64,000 nt of DNA. Source: Haloarcula taiwanensis (GTDB lineage Archaea; Halobacteriota; Halobacteria; Halobacteriales; Haloarculaceae). The position numbers were made by a program, and so were the translations under genes. The notes under the pieces are model-generated. The model was not told the origin of the DNA, ran no database searches, and saw only the letters and a list, made by a program, of their open reading frames with translations. This document shows, in pieces, positions 15,959 to 23,344 of the stretch. Location of the stretch: the NCBI GenBank assembly GCA_002844335.1, contig CP019154.1, positions 1,054,001 through 1,118,000 on the forward strand. Direction: 5' to 3'. Position 1 is the stretch's first letter, and each line of letters opens with the position of its first letter.

Positions 15959-16207
15959 TTAGATGAGGTCCTGATCTTCCAGCGAGGCCATGACGTCGTC
16001 GACGAAATCGTCGACACTCTCGTACGGGAACTCCCCGTTGAGCTTCGTGTTCAGTTCCATCGCTGTCATCGAGAAGTCACCGGACTCGAACTTCGTCGAC
16101 GGGCCGCCCGGAAGTGCCGGAACGAGGTCCATCGGACTGGAAATCGGGTAGTCAGCTTCCTCGAACGCATCAACGAACTGTGATCTGAGGTCTTCTTTGT
16201 CAACCAT
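15959..16207 (-). CDS. MTH865-like small protein
   Basis: The 82-residue acidic protein matches the MTH865 family pattern: K-E-D-L-R near the start, a helix, F-P/Y-P-I-x-S-P (ADYPISSPMDL), LP-G-P, a K/ES-GD-F segment and a final FPYESVDDFVDDV helix. The Methanothermobacter family member has an EF-hand-like helical structure, but its role is unknown. I chose the ATG at 16207 because similarity begins at MVDKEDLR; an upstream in-frame start would add 19 unrelated residues. The gene stands alone between small genes. Confidence 0.78.
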   Translation of the reverse strand: MVDKEDLRSQFVDAFEEADYPISSPMDLVPALPGGPSTKFESGDFSMTAMELNTKLNGEFPYESVDDFVDDVMASLEDQDLI

Positions 16208-16365
16208 GGTCGGACGTTGTGCGAGTGTTATGATAAAAGGTTCGACATCGGTACACTTTCCCATTGTTTTTAGTTTATTCGAACCTTGCGCCGTTCTGAC
16301 AATCGTGGTGCTGTATCACTGTGTGAACAACTCGCCGCTGCGGTCGACGAGACGGCCCGGGCCAC

Positions 16366-16536
16366 TCACCGGGTTCGACCCTCGTCGTTCGTATCGCGGC
16401 GGGCAAGCCGTTCGGCAGTCTCCCGGTCCGTCTCGACCCGCTGGTCGTGTTCGCTTCTGACCAGCGCGTACAGGGCCAGCGGTGCAACCAGTGCGAGTAA
16501 CACGACCACGACGAACAGTCCGCTTACGGCGGCCAT
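16366..16536 (-). CDS. 56-residue membrane-anchored small protein
   Basis: From ATG 16536 to TGA 16366 the frame encodes an N-terminal hydrophobic helix (about residues 4-25, LFVVVVLLALVAPLALYALV) and then a highly charged tail of about 30 residues rich in Glu, Asp and Arg (HDQRVETDRETAERLARR). It begins two bases after the stop of the zinc-ribbon gene on the same strand, so the two are probably co-transcribed. The charged tail should be cytosolic. I recognise no family. Confidence 0.6.
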   Translation of the reverse strand: MAAVSGLFVVVVLLALVAPLALYALVRSEHDQRVETDRETAERLARRDTNDEGRTR

Positions 16537-16538
16537 CG

Positions 16539-16763
16539 TCACCCGAGGAAGATGTCTGCCAGGTCACTGCCCGCGGACCCGGTGTCACGGTATAGTTCAG
16601 AGTAGCCGCAGTTCGTACACGTGACGACCTGGAACTGGTTCGTCTGGATGTCGAACATCTTCGAGAGACCGCCGCCGGTGGTTGAGATGCTACCCACGTC
16701 AGTGCCAGTGTGGCCGCACTTCGGACAGCCGCGGTCGTCGTTTCGGGAGGTGTCGGAGGGCAT
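16539..16763 (-). CDS. zinc-ribbon protein (predicted nucleic-acid-binding)
   Basis: The 74-residue protein has two CxxC knuckles, CPKCGHTGTD near residue 14 and CTNCGYSELYR near residue 50, separated by VGSISTTGGGLSKMFDIQTN. That pattern fits the small zinc-ribbon family COG3478. The C-terminus ends SDLADIFLG. The ATG at 16763 is chosen because the residues before it in the open frame are not conserved-looking. Zn-ribbon proteins of this family are thought to bind nucleic acid but have no established role. The gene precedes the small membrane protein at 16366 by two bases. Confidence 0.78.
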   Translation of the reverse strand: MPSDTSRNDDRGCPKCGHTGTDVGSISTTGGGLSKMFDIQTNQFQVVTCTNCGYSELYRDTGSAGSDLADIFLG

Positions 16764-16884
16764 TACACACGACTGTTCTCTCCCCAGCATAACAAATCTG
16801 GTGGCACTGTGACACGCACTCGGTCCCTTCTTGGCGGTGGCAGTTCGTTACTGGAATCTGTTATATTTTGTAATTGTGGAAAAC

Positions 16885-16931
16885 GAGGCGGGCGAACGTA
16901 ATGGTGCACTATGCCAGTTCCCACCCGCCTC
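16885..16931. repeat. inverted repeat in an AT-richer intergenic stretch
   Basis: GAGGCGGG (16885-16892) and CCCGCCTC (16924-16931) are exact complements 31 bases apart, inside the 227-base gap 16764-16990 that separates the zinc-ribbon and DJ-1 genes. The gap is less GC-rich than its surroundings and holds no convincing gene. The repeat could form a stem in RNA from either strand. Nothing more can be said from sequence. Confidence 0.4.
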
Positions 16932-16990
16932 AACGAACGGAAACGGTCCGGTTATTTGTTTGTTATGAATTCGTCTACTCGTGTGTTGTC

Positions 16991-17581
16991 TCAGTCGTCG
17001 GCGAGGATGGGTTCGCCGTGGGACACGTCGTCCCCGAGCAGGGCGATGAACTGCGCGAGCCACTCGGGGTGGTCGGGCCAGGCCTGCCCGGTGACGAGGT
17101 TGCCGTCGGTGACCACTTCGTCGACCCACGAACAGCCGGCGGCCTCACACTCTGCGCGACAGGCCGGGTACGATGTCATCTCGTAGCCGTCCAGTACGTC
17201 GGCGGCGGCGAGAATCTGTGGACCGTGACACAGCGCCGCGACTGGTTTGTCTTCCTCGAAGAAGTGCCGTACAGCGTCAAGCACCTCGTCATACGTCCGG
17301 AGATACTCGGGGGCACGCCCGCCGGGGACGACGAGCGCGTCGTAGTCGCTGGGATTCACGTCGGCCATCGTCGCGTTGAGGACGAAATCGTGGCCGCGGG
17401 ACTCCATGTAAGTCTGGTCGCCGCGGAAGTCGTGTATCGCTGTTTTGATCGTCTCTTCGGCCGCTTTGTCGGGACACACTGCGTCGACCTCGTGGCCGAC
17501 CATCTGTAGCGCCTGGAACGGCACCATTATCTCGTAGTCTTCGCCGAAATCACCGACGATCATGAGGATGTCTTTGCCCAT
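16991..17581 (-). CDS. DJ-1/PfpI family protein
   Basis: The 196-residue protein has the class I glutamine amidotransferase-like fold of DJ-1/PfpI. It opens with DILMIVGDFGEDYE (the early conserved Glu), then DALVVPGGRAPEYLR, and has the nucleophile elbow AALCHGPQILAAADVLDG with Cys in CHG. The C-terminal part contains VTDGNLVTGQAWPDHP, also typical. Relatives act as glyoxalase III or protein/nucleotide deglycases or as chaperones; claims of protease activity are disputed. The ATG at 17581 (MGKDIL) is preferred over an in-frame start four codons upstream. It appears monocistronic. Confidence 0.9.
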   Translation of the reverse strand: MGKDILMIVGDFGEDYEIMVPFQALQMVGHEVDAVCPDKAAEETIKTAIHDFRGDQTYMESRGHDFVLNATMADVNPSDYDALVVPGGRAPEYLRTYDEVLDAVRHFFEEDKPVAALCHGPQILAAADVLDGYEMTSYPACRAECEAAGCSWVDEVVTDGNLVTGQAWPDHPEWLAQFIALLGDDVSHGEPILADD

Positions 17582-17647
17582 TGGAAACACCACTGAAAGC
17601 TACTGCCGCAGTCAAAATAAAGCCGCAGGTGAATTACCAGAACGGTG

Positions 17648-18442
17648 TCATGCGTCGAGCGCCACCAGCACGTCCTCAATCTCCGCCAGCGAGTCGATGA
17701 CATAGTCAGGTGTCACAGCACTCCGTTCCAGCGACCGCTCGTTGGACACGCCGGTCCGGACAAGAACGGTCGTCATTCCGTTCCGTTCGCCCATTGCGAT
17801 GTCCGTCTCCAGCCGGTCGCCAACGACCAGACAGTCCGCTGGCCCACAGTCCAACCGTTCCAGGGCCGCCTGGACGGCAATCTCCGAAGGCTTCCCGAGT
17901 ATCCGGTCCGGGTCCCGTTCGATGACGCCAGCGACGGCGTTGATTATCGCTCCGGAGCCCGGAACCGGGTCGCCGTCTTCGCCAGGGAACGTTCGGTCCG
18001 GGTCGGTTCCGAGGAAGACGGTGTCGTCGTCGACGGCCCGGAGCGCGTCGACCATGTCGTGGTAGTGGAAGCCGTCCGTCCAAGAGGCCAGTAACACGTC
18101 TGTCTCGGCTGGGTCTTCGGACAGCCGTGCCTCTGTCCCCGTGACCATGCTGCGGAGCGGCTCACTCCCGATGACGAACACGTCGTCACCCGCATGAGAT
18201 CCGTTGAGGTACTCGCGGGTGACGACGCCGGAGGAACAGGCCTCGCCCTCGCGGGCGTCGACACCCAATCCCTGCAACCGCTCGACATACTCGCTCCCGT
18301 CGTGGATGGGGTTGTTCGAGAAGAAGCAGATTCCCAGACCACGCTGCCTGAACGTATCGATTGCCGACGCCGCGCCCGGCAACAGCGTGTTTCCGTGGTA
18401 CACCGTTCCATCGAGGTCGATGATAACCCCCGCAACTGTCAT
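17648..18442 (-). CDS. HAD-superfamily phosphatase, NagD/PNPase-like (subclass IIA)
   Basis: The 264-residue enzyme has HAD motif I as DLDGTVYHG (Asp nucleophile and acid/base Asp), a motif II region FFSNNP, a C2 cap typical of subclass IIA, and C-terminal GKPS with GDRLETDIAMGERNGM (motifs III and IV). NagD-like enzymes dephosphorylate small phosphometabolites such as nucleoside monophosphates, phosphoglycolate or p-nitrophenyl phosphate. The physiological substrate is not apparent. The ATG at 18442 places motif I at residues 9-17. It is convergent with nothing obvious and is separated by 36 bases from the sensor kinase gene on the same strand. Confidence 0.9.
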   Translation of the reverse strand: MTVAGVIIDLDGTVYHGNTLLPGAASAIDTFRQRGLGICFFSNNPIHDGSEYVERLQGLGVDAREGEACSSGVVTREYLNGSHAGDDVFVIGSEPLRSMVTGTEARLSEDPAETDVLLASWTDGFHYHDMVDALRAVDDDTVFLGTDPDRTFPGEDGDPVPGSGAIINAVAGVIERDPDRILGKPSEIAVQAALERLDCGPADCLVVGDRLETDIAMGERNGMTTVLVRTGVSNERSLERSAVTPDYVIDSLAEIEDVLVALDA

Positions 18443-18478
18443 TACCACTGCTCGGGTCCCAGCAGTGAAAAGTCCGTC

Positions 18479-19864
18479 TCAGTTGTGCAGTTCGACGCCT
18501 GCCACTTCAAAACGCGCCCCGCCGCTGTCACTCTCGGTCAGAGATACTTCCCAGCCGTGGGCTTCAGCGACTTGTTCGACGATAGCCAGGCCGAATCCGG
18601 TTCCGTCCTCCGTCGAGGAGTAGCCCATCTCGAACACGTCCTCAGCGTCGCCCTCGACACCTTCGCCGTTGTCTGCGATGTAGAAGCCGTCGTCGGACCC
18701 CAGTAGTCCGACTTCGATTTCCACGTCGCCGTCGTTGTGTTCGATGGCGTTCCGGAACAGATTCGCCAGCATGTCCTGGACACGCCCGCTATCGGCGTTG
18801 AGCTCCGTGCTCGACTCGACCGACATGGAGGCCTGCTCAGCCTCGATCCATGTCCACGCGGTCGACGCCAGCGTCGACAGCTCTGTCTCCTGTGGGTCAC
18901 TGACCGTCTGGCCTTGCCGCGCCAGCGTGAGCACGTCCTCGATAATACAGCCCATCCGGTCCAGTGACCGGTCGATCTTGGCGACCAGTTCGGCTTCCTC
19001 GCTATCGGCGGGCTCCTCAAGCAGATCGACCGCGCCCTGAGCGACGTTCAGCGGGTTCCGCAGGTCGTGGCTGACGACGCTGGCGAACTCTTCGAGTCGC
19101 TCGTTCTGGCGTTCCAGTTCGCGCTGGCGTTCGACGCGTTCCGTGATATCGCGTGACACCAGCTGGAAGGTATCCGCCTTGCGGTGGCTGTCGACGGGGA
19201 TGTACTGGTTGTGGTAGTGTCGTCCCCCAACGGCGTCCTCGGAGCGTGTCGCAGTCCCGTTTTTGACTGCGCTTTTCCCGGCTTCCAGACGCTGATTGGC
19301 CGCCTCACTGTCCATCACGTCACTTAGTTGTTGTCCGACGAGCGTGGCGGGGTCGCCACCCAGTCTGCGTGCCATCGAGGGGTTCGCTGAGAGGATGGTC
19401 CCGTCAGTCGTCAGGTGGACGATACCGTCCGGCGAGTCCGACACAAGCGATTCGAACTTCTTGCGGGTCCGCTCTTGGGAAACAACGTTCTCGATTCGGT
19501 TCGCTAGCCGACCGTACTGCTTGTCTTCGACGACTTCCAGTTTCAGCAGGTAGTCGGCGACGCCCGCCGCGATAGCCGCGCTCGCCGTCTCTTCGTCCCC
19601 GCGGCCGGTCAGCAAAATGAACGGGATAGACGGGTTCGTTTCTCTGATTGCCTCGAGCAGTTCCAGCCCGTCCATTTCGGGCATTTCGTAGTCACTGACG
19701 ACGCAGTCAAACCCGCCCCCGTCAAGTCGTTCCAGCGCTTCCATGGCGCTGTTTGCAGCAACGGACTCGATGCCGTGTTGTTGCGTGAGCGTATCAGCGG
19801 TCATCTCCGCGAAAAAATCGCTATCGTCAACAACAAGCGTTCGTATATTAGTTTCAGCTGTCAT
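18479..19864 (-). CDS. receiver-PAS-histidine kinase hybrid sensor
   Basis: The 461-residue protein is soluble. It begins with a complete CheY-like receiver (residues 1-120: acidic pair VVDDSD, phosphoacceptor Asp58 in VVSDYEMP, Thr86, Lys108). A PAS domain follows (about 135-245), then a HisKA domain with the H-box VSHDLRNPLNV. The ATPase domain has an N-box (LFRNAIEHN), a G1 box (YIADNGEGVEGD) and a G2 box (GTGFGLAIV). Receiver-first kinases of this type are common in haloarchaea and probably take phosphate from another kinase or pass it on. No separate response regulator or transducer is adjacent, so the pathway is unknown. The start codon is ATG, immediately preceded by a TATG-rich leader. 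Confidence 0.92.
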   Translation of the reverse strand: MTAETNIRTLVVDDSDFFAEMTADTLTQQHGIESVAANSAMEALERLDGGGFDCVVSDYEMPEMDGLELLEAIRETNPSIPFILLTGRGDEETASAAIAAGVADYLLKLEVVEDKQYGRLANRIENVVSQERTRKKFESLVSDSPDGIVHLTTDGTILSANPSMARRLGGDPATLVGQQLSDVMDSEAANQRLEAGKSAVKNGTATRSEDAVGGRHYHNQYIPVDSHRKADTFQLVSRDITERVERQRELERQNERLEEFASVVSHDLRNPLNVAQGAVDLLEEPADSEEAELVAKIDRSLDRMGCIIEDVLTLARQGQTVSDPQETELSTLASTAWTWIEAEQASMSVESSTELNADSGRVQDMLANLFRNAIEHNDGDVEIEVGLLGSDDGFYIADNGEGVEGDAEDVFEMGYSSTEDGTGFGLAIVEQVAEAHGWEVSLTESDSGGARFEVAGVELHN

Positions 19865-19938
19865 ATGGGCGGCAGGGTCCTTGTTCCCCCAACGGTCTGT
19901 CCGTACTTATATTTCAAGGGAGCCAGGTTGCCCGCTGG

Positions 19939-20619
19939 TCACGGCTCTGGCGGTACCGGTGGGGCCACCGAAACCCGAAGCGCAGGGCTGTGGTGGACCA
20001 GCGGGTCCGAGTTAGGAGCCGATATATCAACTATCGAGAGCACAGATCCGGTCACAGTAGCGTCAACGCGGTCGAGTCGCCACGGGTCGTGACCGACGCT
20101 GCCGACGAGGTGCGTCCCGAAGCGCCCGGTCGTGAAATATCGCTGCCGGTCGACGAGGAAGGCGGCCAGCGAGTCCGGTGGAAGCGCCACTGGCTCACCG
20201 CCGGAGGTGTACCGACACTCGAACAGTCGTCGCTCCCCGGCGTCAAGGACCCGGCGACGGTCAGCCGTTGAGAGCGTCCGTGGGACGGCATCACCAACCG
20301 TAATGCGAAATAGTTCCGAAACCGCCGTCGCTGTCCGCCTGTCGTCACCGAACAGCCCGAGCACACAGACCCCGCGCTGGCCGGTCGGCCCGCGGACGTA
20401 GGTTCGAACCGTGAGCAACTCAGACGGCCCAGCAACCTCGATACCAAACGTCTCGACGCGGTCGACGGTCGCTACAACGGCCGACACCCAGGCGTCACCG
20501 TCGGCCGTCTCGACGGTGAGCCAGTCGGGGACCGCCGATCGTACCGCGGCCTCGGAGACCGGCCAGTGACAGAAGCAGACGTCATCAAGCGTGACCTGCA
20601 GCGGACGGAGGGCGACCAC
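19939..20619 (-). CDS. DUF2071 (YqjF-like) family protein, copy 2
   Basis: The 226-residue protein fits the DUF2071/YqjF family: L-x-x-VCFCHWPVSEAAVRSAVPDWLTVET, then AWVSAVVATVDRVE, a central strand-rich region ELLTVRTYVRG, and FLVDRQRYFT near the middle. It has a GTG start (20619); the nearest ATG is out of frame. The copy upstream on the same strand (20641-21345) is a clear paralogue, and the gap between stop and start is 21 bases, so they form an operon of two diverged duplicates. The family has no established activity. Confidence 0.78.
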   Translation of the reverse strand: MVALRPLQVTLDDVCFCHWPVSEAAVRSAVPDWLTVETADGDAWVSAVVATVDRVETFGIEVAGPSELLTVRTYVRGPTGQRGVCVLGLFGDDRRTATAVSELFRITVGDAVPRTLSTADRRRVLDAGERRLFECRYTSGGEPVALPPDSLAAFLVDRQRYFTTGRFGTHLVGSVGHDPWRLDRVDATVTGSVLSIVDISAPNSDPLVHHSPALRVSVAPPVPPEP

Positions 20620-20640
20620 ATACTCACTGGGGCCGACACG

Positions 20641-21345
20641 CTAATCAGTGTACTGGGCACCCCCGTCGAGCCGGTGAAGCCGACCCGCAGTCACTGGAAT
20701 CTCGGCGCAGTAGTGGACGAGCGGGTCGCCATCGGGGTTCTCAAAGCCCGACGCGGCGAACAGGCCGTTCGTCCGAATATCTGCGTGTCCTCTCTGCAGT
20801 GGCCACGGCTCGTGGTCGATGTCGGCGTAATACACCGTCCCGTCGTCACTCGCGGCATAAAAGCGGTACCGCTCTACTAGGAACGACTCCACCGAGCCCG
20901 GTTCGGGCGGCGACGGCGGTTCGGTCGGCTCGTATGTGGCGTGGAAATCCGCCGGTGGCGCGCGCGAACTGGTCCGGCGACTCCGGAACTCGACGCTGTC
21001 GCCGTCAGTCCGGACCTGCATCGACGCCTGGTAGTAGGACAGCTGGAACAGCTGCCGTGCCAGCGTGACGCTGAGGCGGTCGTCAGCGTCGAGGTTGTAG
21101 AAGTACACCCCCGGCGTCCCGTCGGCGACTACGTAGGTCCGGAGATTTAGCTCGCCGAAGGACCGCCCAATCGGACTGCCTCGCGGTCTGATGTCCGCCA
21201 TCTGGAACGGGACCACGCTGAGCCACGCCTGCCCGTCGTACGTGTCGACATCGAGCTGATCCGGCAGTGTCGTCTGGATACTGTCGGGCTCGATCGGCCA
21301 GTGTATGAACCCCACGTCTCGCCACGTCATCGTCAACAGGTCCAT
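20641..21345 (-). CDS. DUF2071 (YqjF-like) family protein, copy 1
   Basis: The 234-residue protein shares its pattern with the following gene: WRDVGFIHWPIEPDSIQTTLPDQLDVDTYDG, AWLSVVPFQMADIRPRG, ELNLRTYVV, FLVERYRFY and, near the end, ADIDHEPWPLQRG with DPLVHY. I chose the ATG at 21345 because family similarity starts at the WRDVGF segment; an upstream in-frame start would add 20 residues of no family character. This copy has a Ser/Arg-rich and Pro-rich insert (about 130-155) that the other lacks. Bacterial YqjF is linked to spore or stress functions without known biochemistry. Confidence 0.8.
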   Translation of the reverse strand: MDLLTMTWRDVGFIHWPIEPDSIQTTLPDQLDVDTYDGQAWLSVVPFQMADIRPRGSPIGRSFGELNLRTYVVADGTPGVYFYNLDADDRLSVTLARQLFQLSYYQASMQVRTDGDSVEFRSRRTSSRAPPADFHATYEPTEPPSPPEPGSVESFLVERYRFYAASDDGTVYYADIDHEPWPLQRGHADIRTNGLFAASGFENPDGDPLVHYCAEIPVTAGRLHRLDGGAQYTD

Positions 21346-21464
21346 ACCTGTTTGTAGGGACCAGAGGGGTTTTTGCCTGCTGTGGGGTTCGGTGACAGGC
21401 ACCAATAAAACCGCTCGCTCGCGCTGGCGCTAAAACTTTGTCAGTGCCGCTCCCAGCGTCGCGT

Positions 21465-21965
21465 ATGGAGTTCGAGGTGATCCAGGGCGACATCGCTACA
21501 CAGTCGGCGGACGCACTGGTCAACGCGGCGAACACGAGCCTCCGGATGGGCTCCGGCGTCGCCGGGGCGCTCAAGCGCGCTGCCGGGTCGGGCCTGAACG
21601 ATGAAGCCGTCGCGAAAGGCCCGGTCGACCTCGGCGGTGTCGCCACGACCGACGCCTACGACCTCGACGCCGAGTACGTCATCCACGCCGCCGCGATGCC
21701 GCCGGGCGGTCAGTCAACCGCCGCAAGCATCCGCAACGCAACCCGAAACGCACTGGCAGAAGCTGACGCGCTGGACTGCGAATCAGTCGTCCTCCCGGCC
21801 ATCGGCTGTGGCATCGCCGGGTTCGAGTTTGAGGCGGGTATCAGGGTTATCTGTACTGTTATCGACGAGTACCAGCCCGACTCTCTGACAGACGTGCGAC
21901 TCATCGCTTACTCCGACGACGACTTCGCGGCAATGCAACGGGTCGCGGCCGACGTTCGCAGCTGA
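21465..21965 (+). CDS. macrodomain protein (ADP-ribose/O-acetyl-ADP-ribose binding)
   Basis: The 166-residue protein is a single macrodomain: GDIATQSADALVNAANTSLRMGSGVAGALKRAAG at the N-terminus (the NAAN loop and GSGVAGA), the substrate loop DAYDLDAEYVIHAAAMP, and the conserved LPAIGCGIAGFEFEAG phosphate-binding segment. MacroD/YmdB-type proteins hydrolyse O-acetyl-ADP-ribose or remove mono-ADP-ribose from proteins. The presence of a sirtuin in the same window (32738-33520), which makes O-acyl-ADP-ribose, is a functional fit but the genes are 11 kb apart. Residues such as Asn in NAAN and the Gly-rich loops support activity. It is transcribed alone. Confidence 0.92.
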   Translation: MEFEVIQGDIATQSADALVNAANTSLRMGSGVAGALKRAAGSGLNDEAVAKGPVDLGGVATTDAYDLDAEYVIHAAAMPPGGQSTAASIRNATRNALAEADALDCESVVLPAIGCGIAGFEFEAGIRVICTVIDEYQPDSLTDVRLIAYSDDDFAAMQRVAADVRS

Positions 21966-21972
21966 CTGCCCG

Positions 21973-22266
21973 CTACAGCAGGTGTATCCGGCCGGCACGC
22001 CACTCCCAGGCGAGTTCCAGTGCGATCCAGCAGACGAGCCATATCGCAGCGAAACTAAACACCAGCCACGTCGAGCCGAGATACGTCGTGGTCCCGGTGA
22101 CGGACTGGAGCCACGGATACGCTTGCACACCGACGATGAGCGTCGCGGCAAGTCCCAGTATCCCGGTCACGTAGTGCTCAATTGCGTTCCGTACCGGACA
22201 CACGCAGGCGTCACCGCCCGTCGGCTCCTCGAACGCCTCGTTGCTCGGCCCCCGAGCATTGGTCAT
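21973..22266 (-). CDS. small two-helix membrane protein, function unknown
   Basis: The 97-residue protein has a polar N-terminus with a Cys pair (GDACVCPVRNAIEHYV). Two or three hydrophobic helices follow (about residues 32-52 and 62-86), with a Trp-rich end (WLVCWIALELAWEWRAGRIHLL). It ends seven bases from the convergent macrodomain gene. I do not recognise a family. The CVCP motif near the start could bind a metal or form a disulphide, but nothing else supports that. Confidence 0.6.
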   Translation of the reverse strand: MTNARGPSNEAFEEPTGGDACVCPVRNAIEHYVTGILGLAATLIVGVQAYPWLQSVTGTTTYLGSTWLVFSFAAIWLVCWIALELAWEWRAGRIHLL

Positions 22267-22323
22267 TGTTACCTTTCCTCAGTGTCAAGCTTCACCATAC
22301 AGCGCAATAACCGTTTCGGCGGC

Positions 22324-23301
22324 TTACTCGTGGCCCGACACCCGAACTGGCTCGTATGGCTCTTCCAGCCACTCTACGTCGCTCGCCGTGAGGTCGATCT
22401 CCAGCGCCGAAACCGCTTCTTCGAGGTGTTCGAGGCTACTCGTCCCGATAATGGGTGCGTCGACCCACTCCTTGTCGAGCACCCAGGCCAGCGCGATCTG
22501 TGCCATCGAGGCGTCGTACTCGTCGGCCAGTTCCTGCACGCGCTCGTTGATTTCGCGGCCGTTGCCCTCGAAGTAGGGGTGTTCACGAGCGTAGTCGTCT
22601 GTCTCGCCCCGGACCGTCTCCTCGACCTGCTCGTGCGGGCGGGTAAGATAACCCCGGGCGAGCGGACTCCACGGGATAACGCCGACGGCCTCCTTCTCAC
22701 ACAGCGGGAGCATCTCGCGCTCCTCCTCGCGGTACAGCAGATTGTAGTGGTTCTGCATCGTCTCGAACCGCTCCAGTCCTTCGCGCTCGCTCGTCCGGAG
22801 CGCATCCGCGAACTGGTGGGTCCACATCGACGACGCGCCGACGTGCCGTGCCTGTCCCCGTCGGACCGCGTCGTCCAGCGCCCGGAGCGTCTGTTCGATA
22901 GGTGTGTCGTAATCCCAGCGGTGGGTCTGGTAGAGGTCGACAGTGTCCATCCCGAGCCGGGACAGCGAGTTCGCCAGTTCTTGCTCGATGGCCTTCCGCG
23001 AGAGCCCCCCGGAGTTTGGGTTGTCCTCGTCCATCTGGAAGTATCCTTTCGTCGCCACGACCTGTCCGTCGCGGTCGTAGTCGTCGAGGACGGTTCCGAG
23101 AACACGCTCGGACTCGCCCATCGAATACATATTGGCCGTATCGAAGAAGTTGATGCCGAGGTCGATGGCCCGCTCGATGACCTCGCGGCTTTCCGCTTCG
23201 TCGAGCACCCAGTCGCGCCACTCCGAGGTTCCGAAGCTCATACAGCCCAGACAGAGCCGGCTGACTTCCATGCCAGTCGACCCGAGTGTCGTGTACTCCA
23301 T
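22324..23301 (-). CDS. aldo/keto reductase
   Basis: The 325-residue protein is a TIM-barrel AKR. It has the catalytic Asp-Tyr pair (INFFDTANMYSMGESE), catalytic Lys (VATKGYF) and His (YQTHRWD), and the C-terminal NADPH-binding loop IIGTSSLEHLEEAV. The VIPWSPLARGYLTRP segment is typical of the YghZ/Kv-beta-like and YajO-like branch. These enzymes reduce aldehydes and ketones, or in some haloarchaea act on sugars; the substrate is unknown here. The gene begins at ATG 23301, shortly after the ABC-exporter genes on the same strand, with 43 bases between. It could be read through from them but has no obvious functional link. Confidence 0.92.
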   Translation of the reverse strand: MEYTTLGSTGMEVSRLCLGCMSFGTSEWRDWVLDEAESREVIERAIDLGINFFDTANMYSMGESERVLGTVLDDYDRDGQVVATKGYFQMDEDNPNSGGLSRKAIEQELANSLSRLGMDTVDLYQTHRWDYDTPIEQTLRALDDAVRRGQARHVGASSMWTHQFADALRTSEREGLERFETMQNHYNLLYREEEREMLPLCEKEAVGVIPWSPLARGYLTRPHEQVEETVRGETDDYAREHPYFEGNGREINERVQELADEYDASMAQIALAWVLDKEWVDAPIIGTSSLEHLEEAVSALEIDLTASDVEWLEEPYEPVRVSGHE

Positions 23302-23344
23302 GCTCAGGTTCGCGTCCGCGCTGGCGAAAAAGGTTCGCCGCTGG

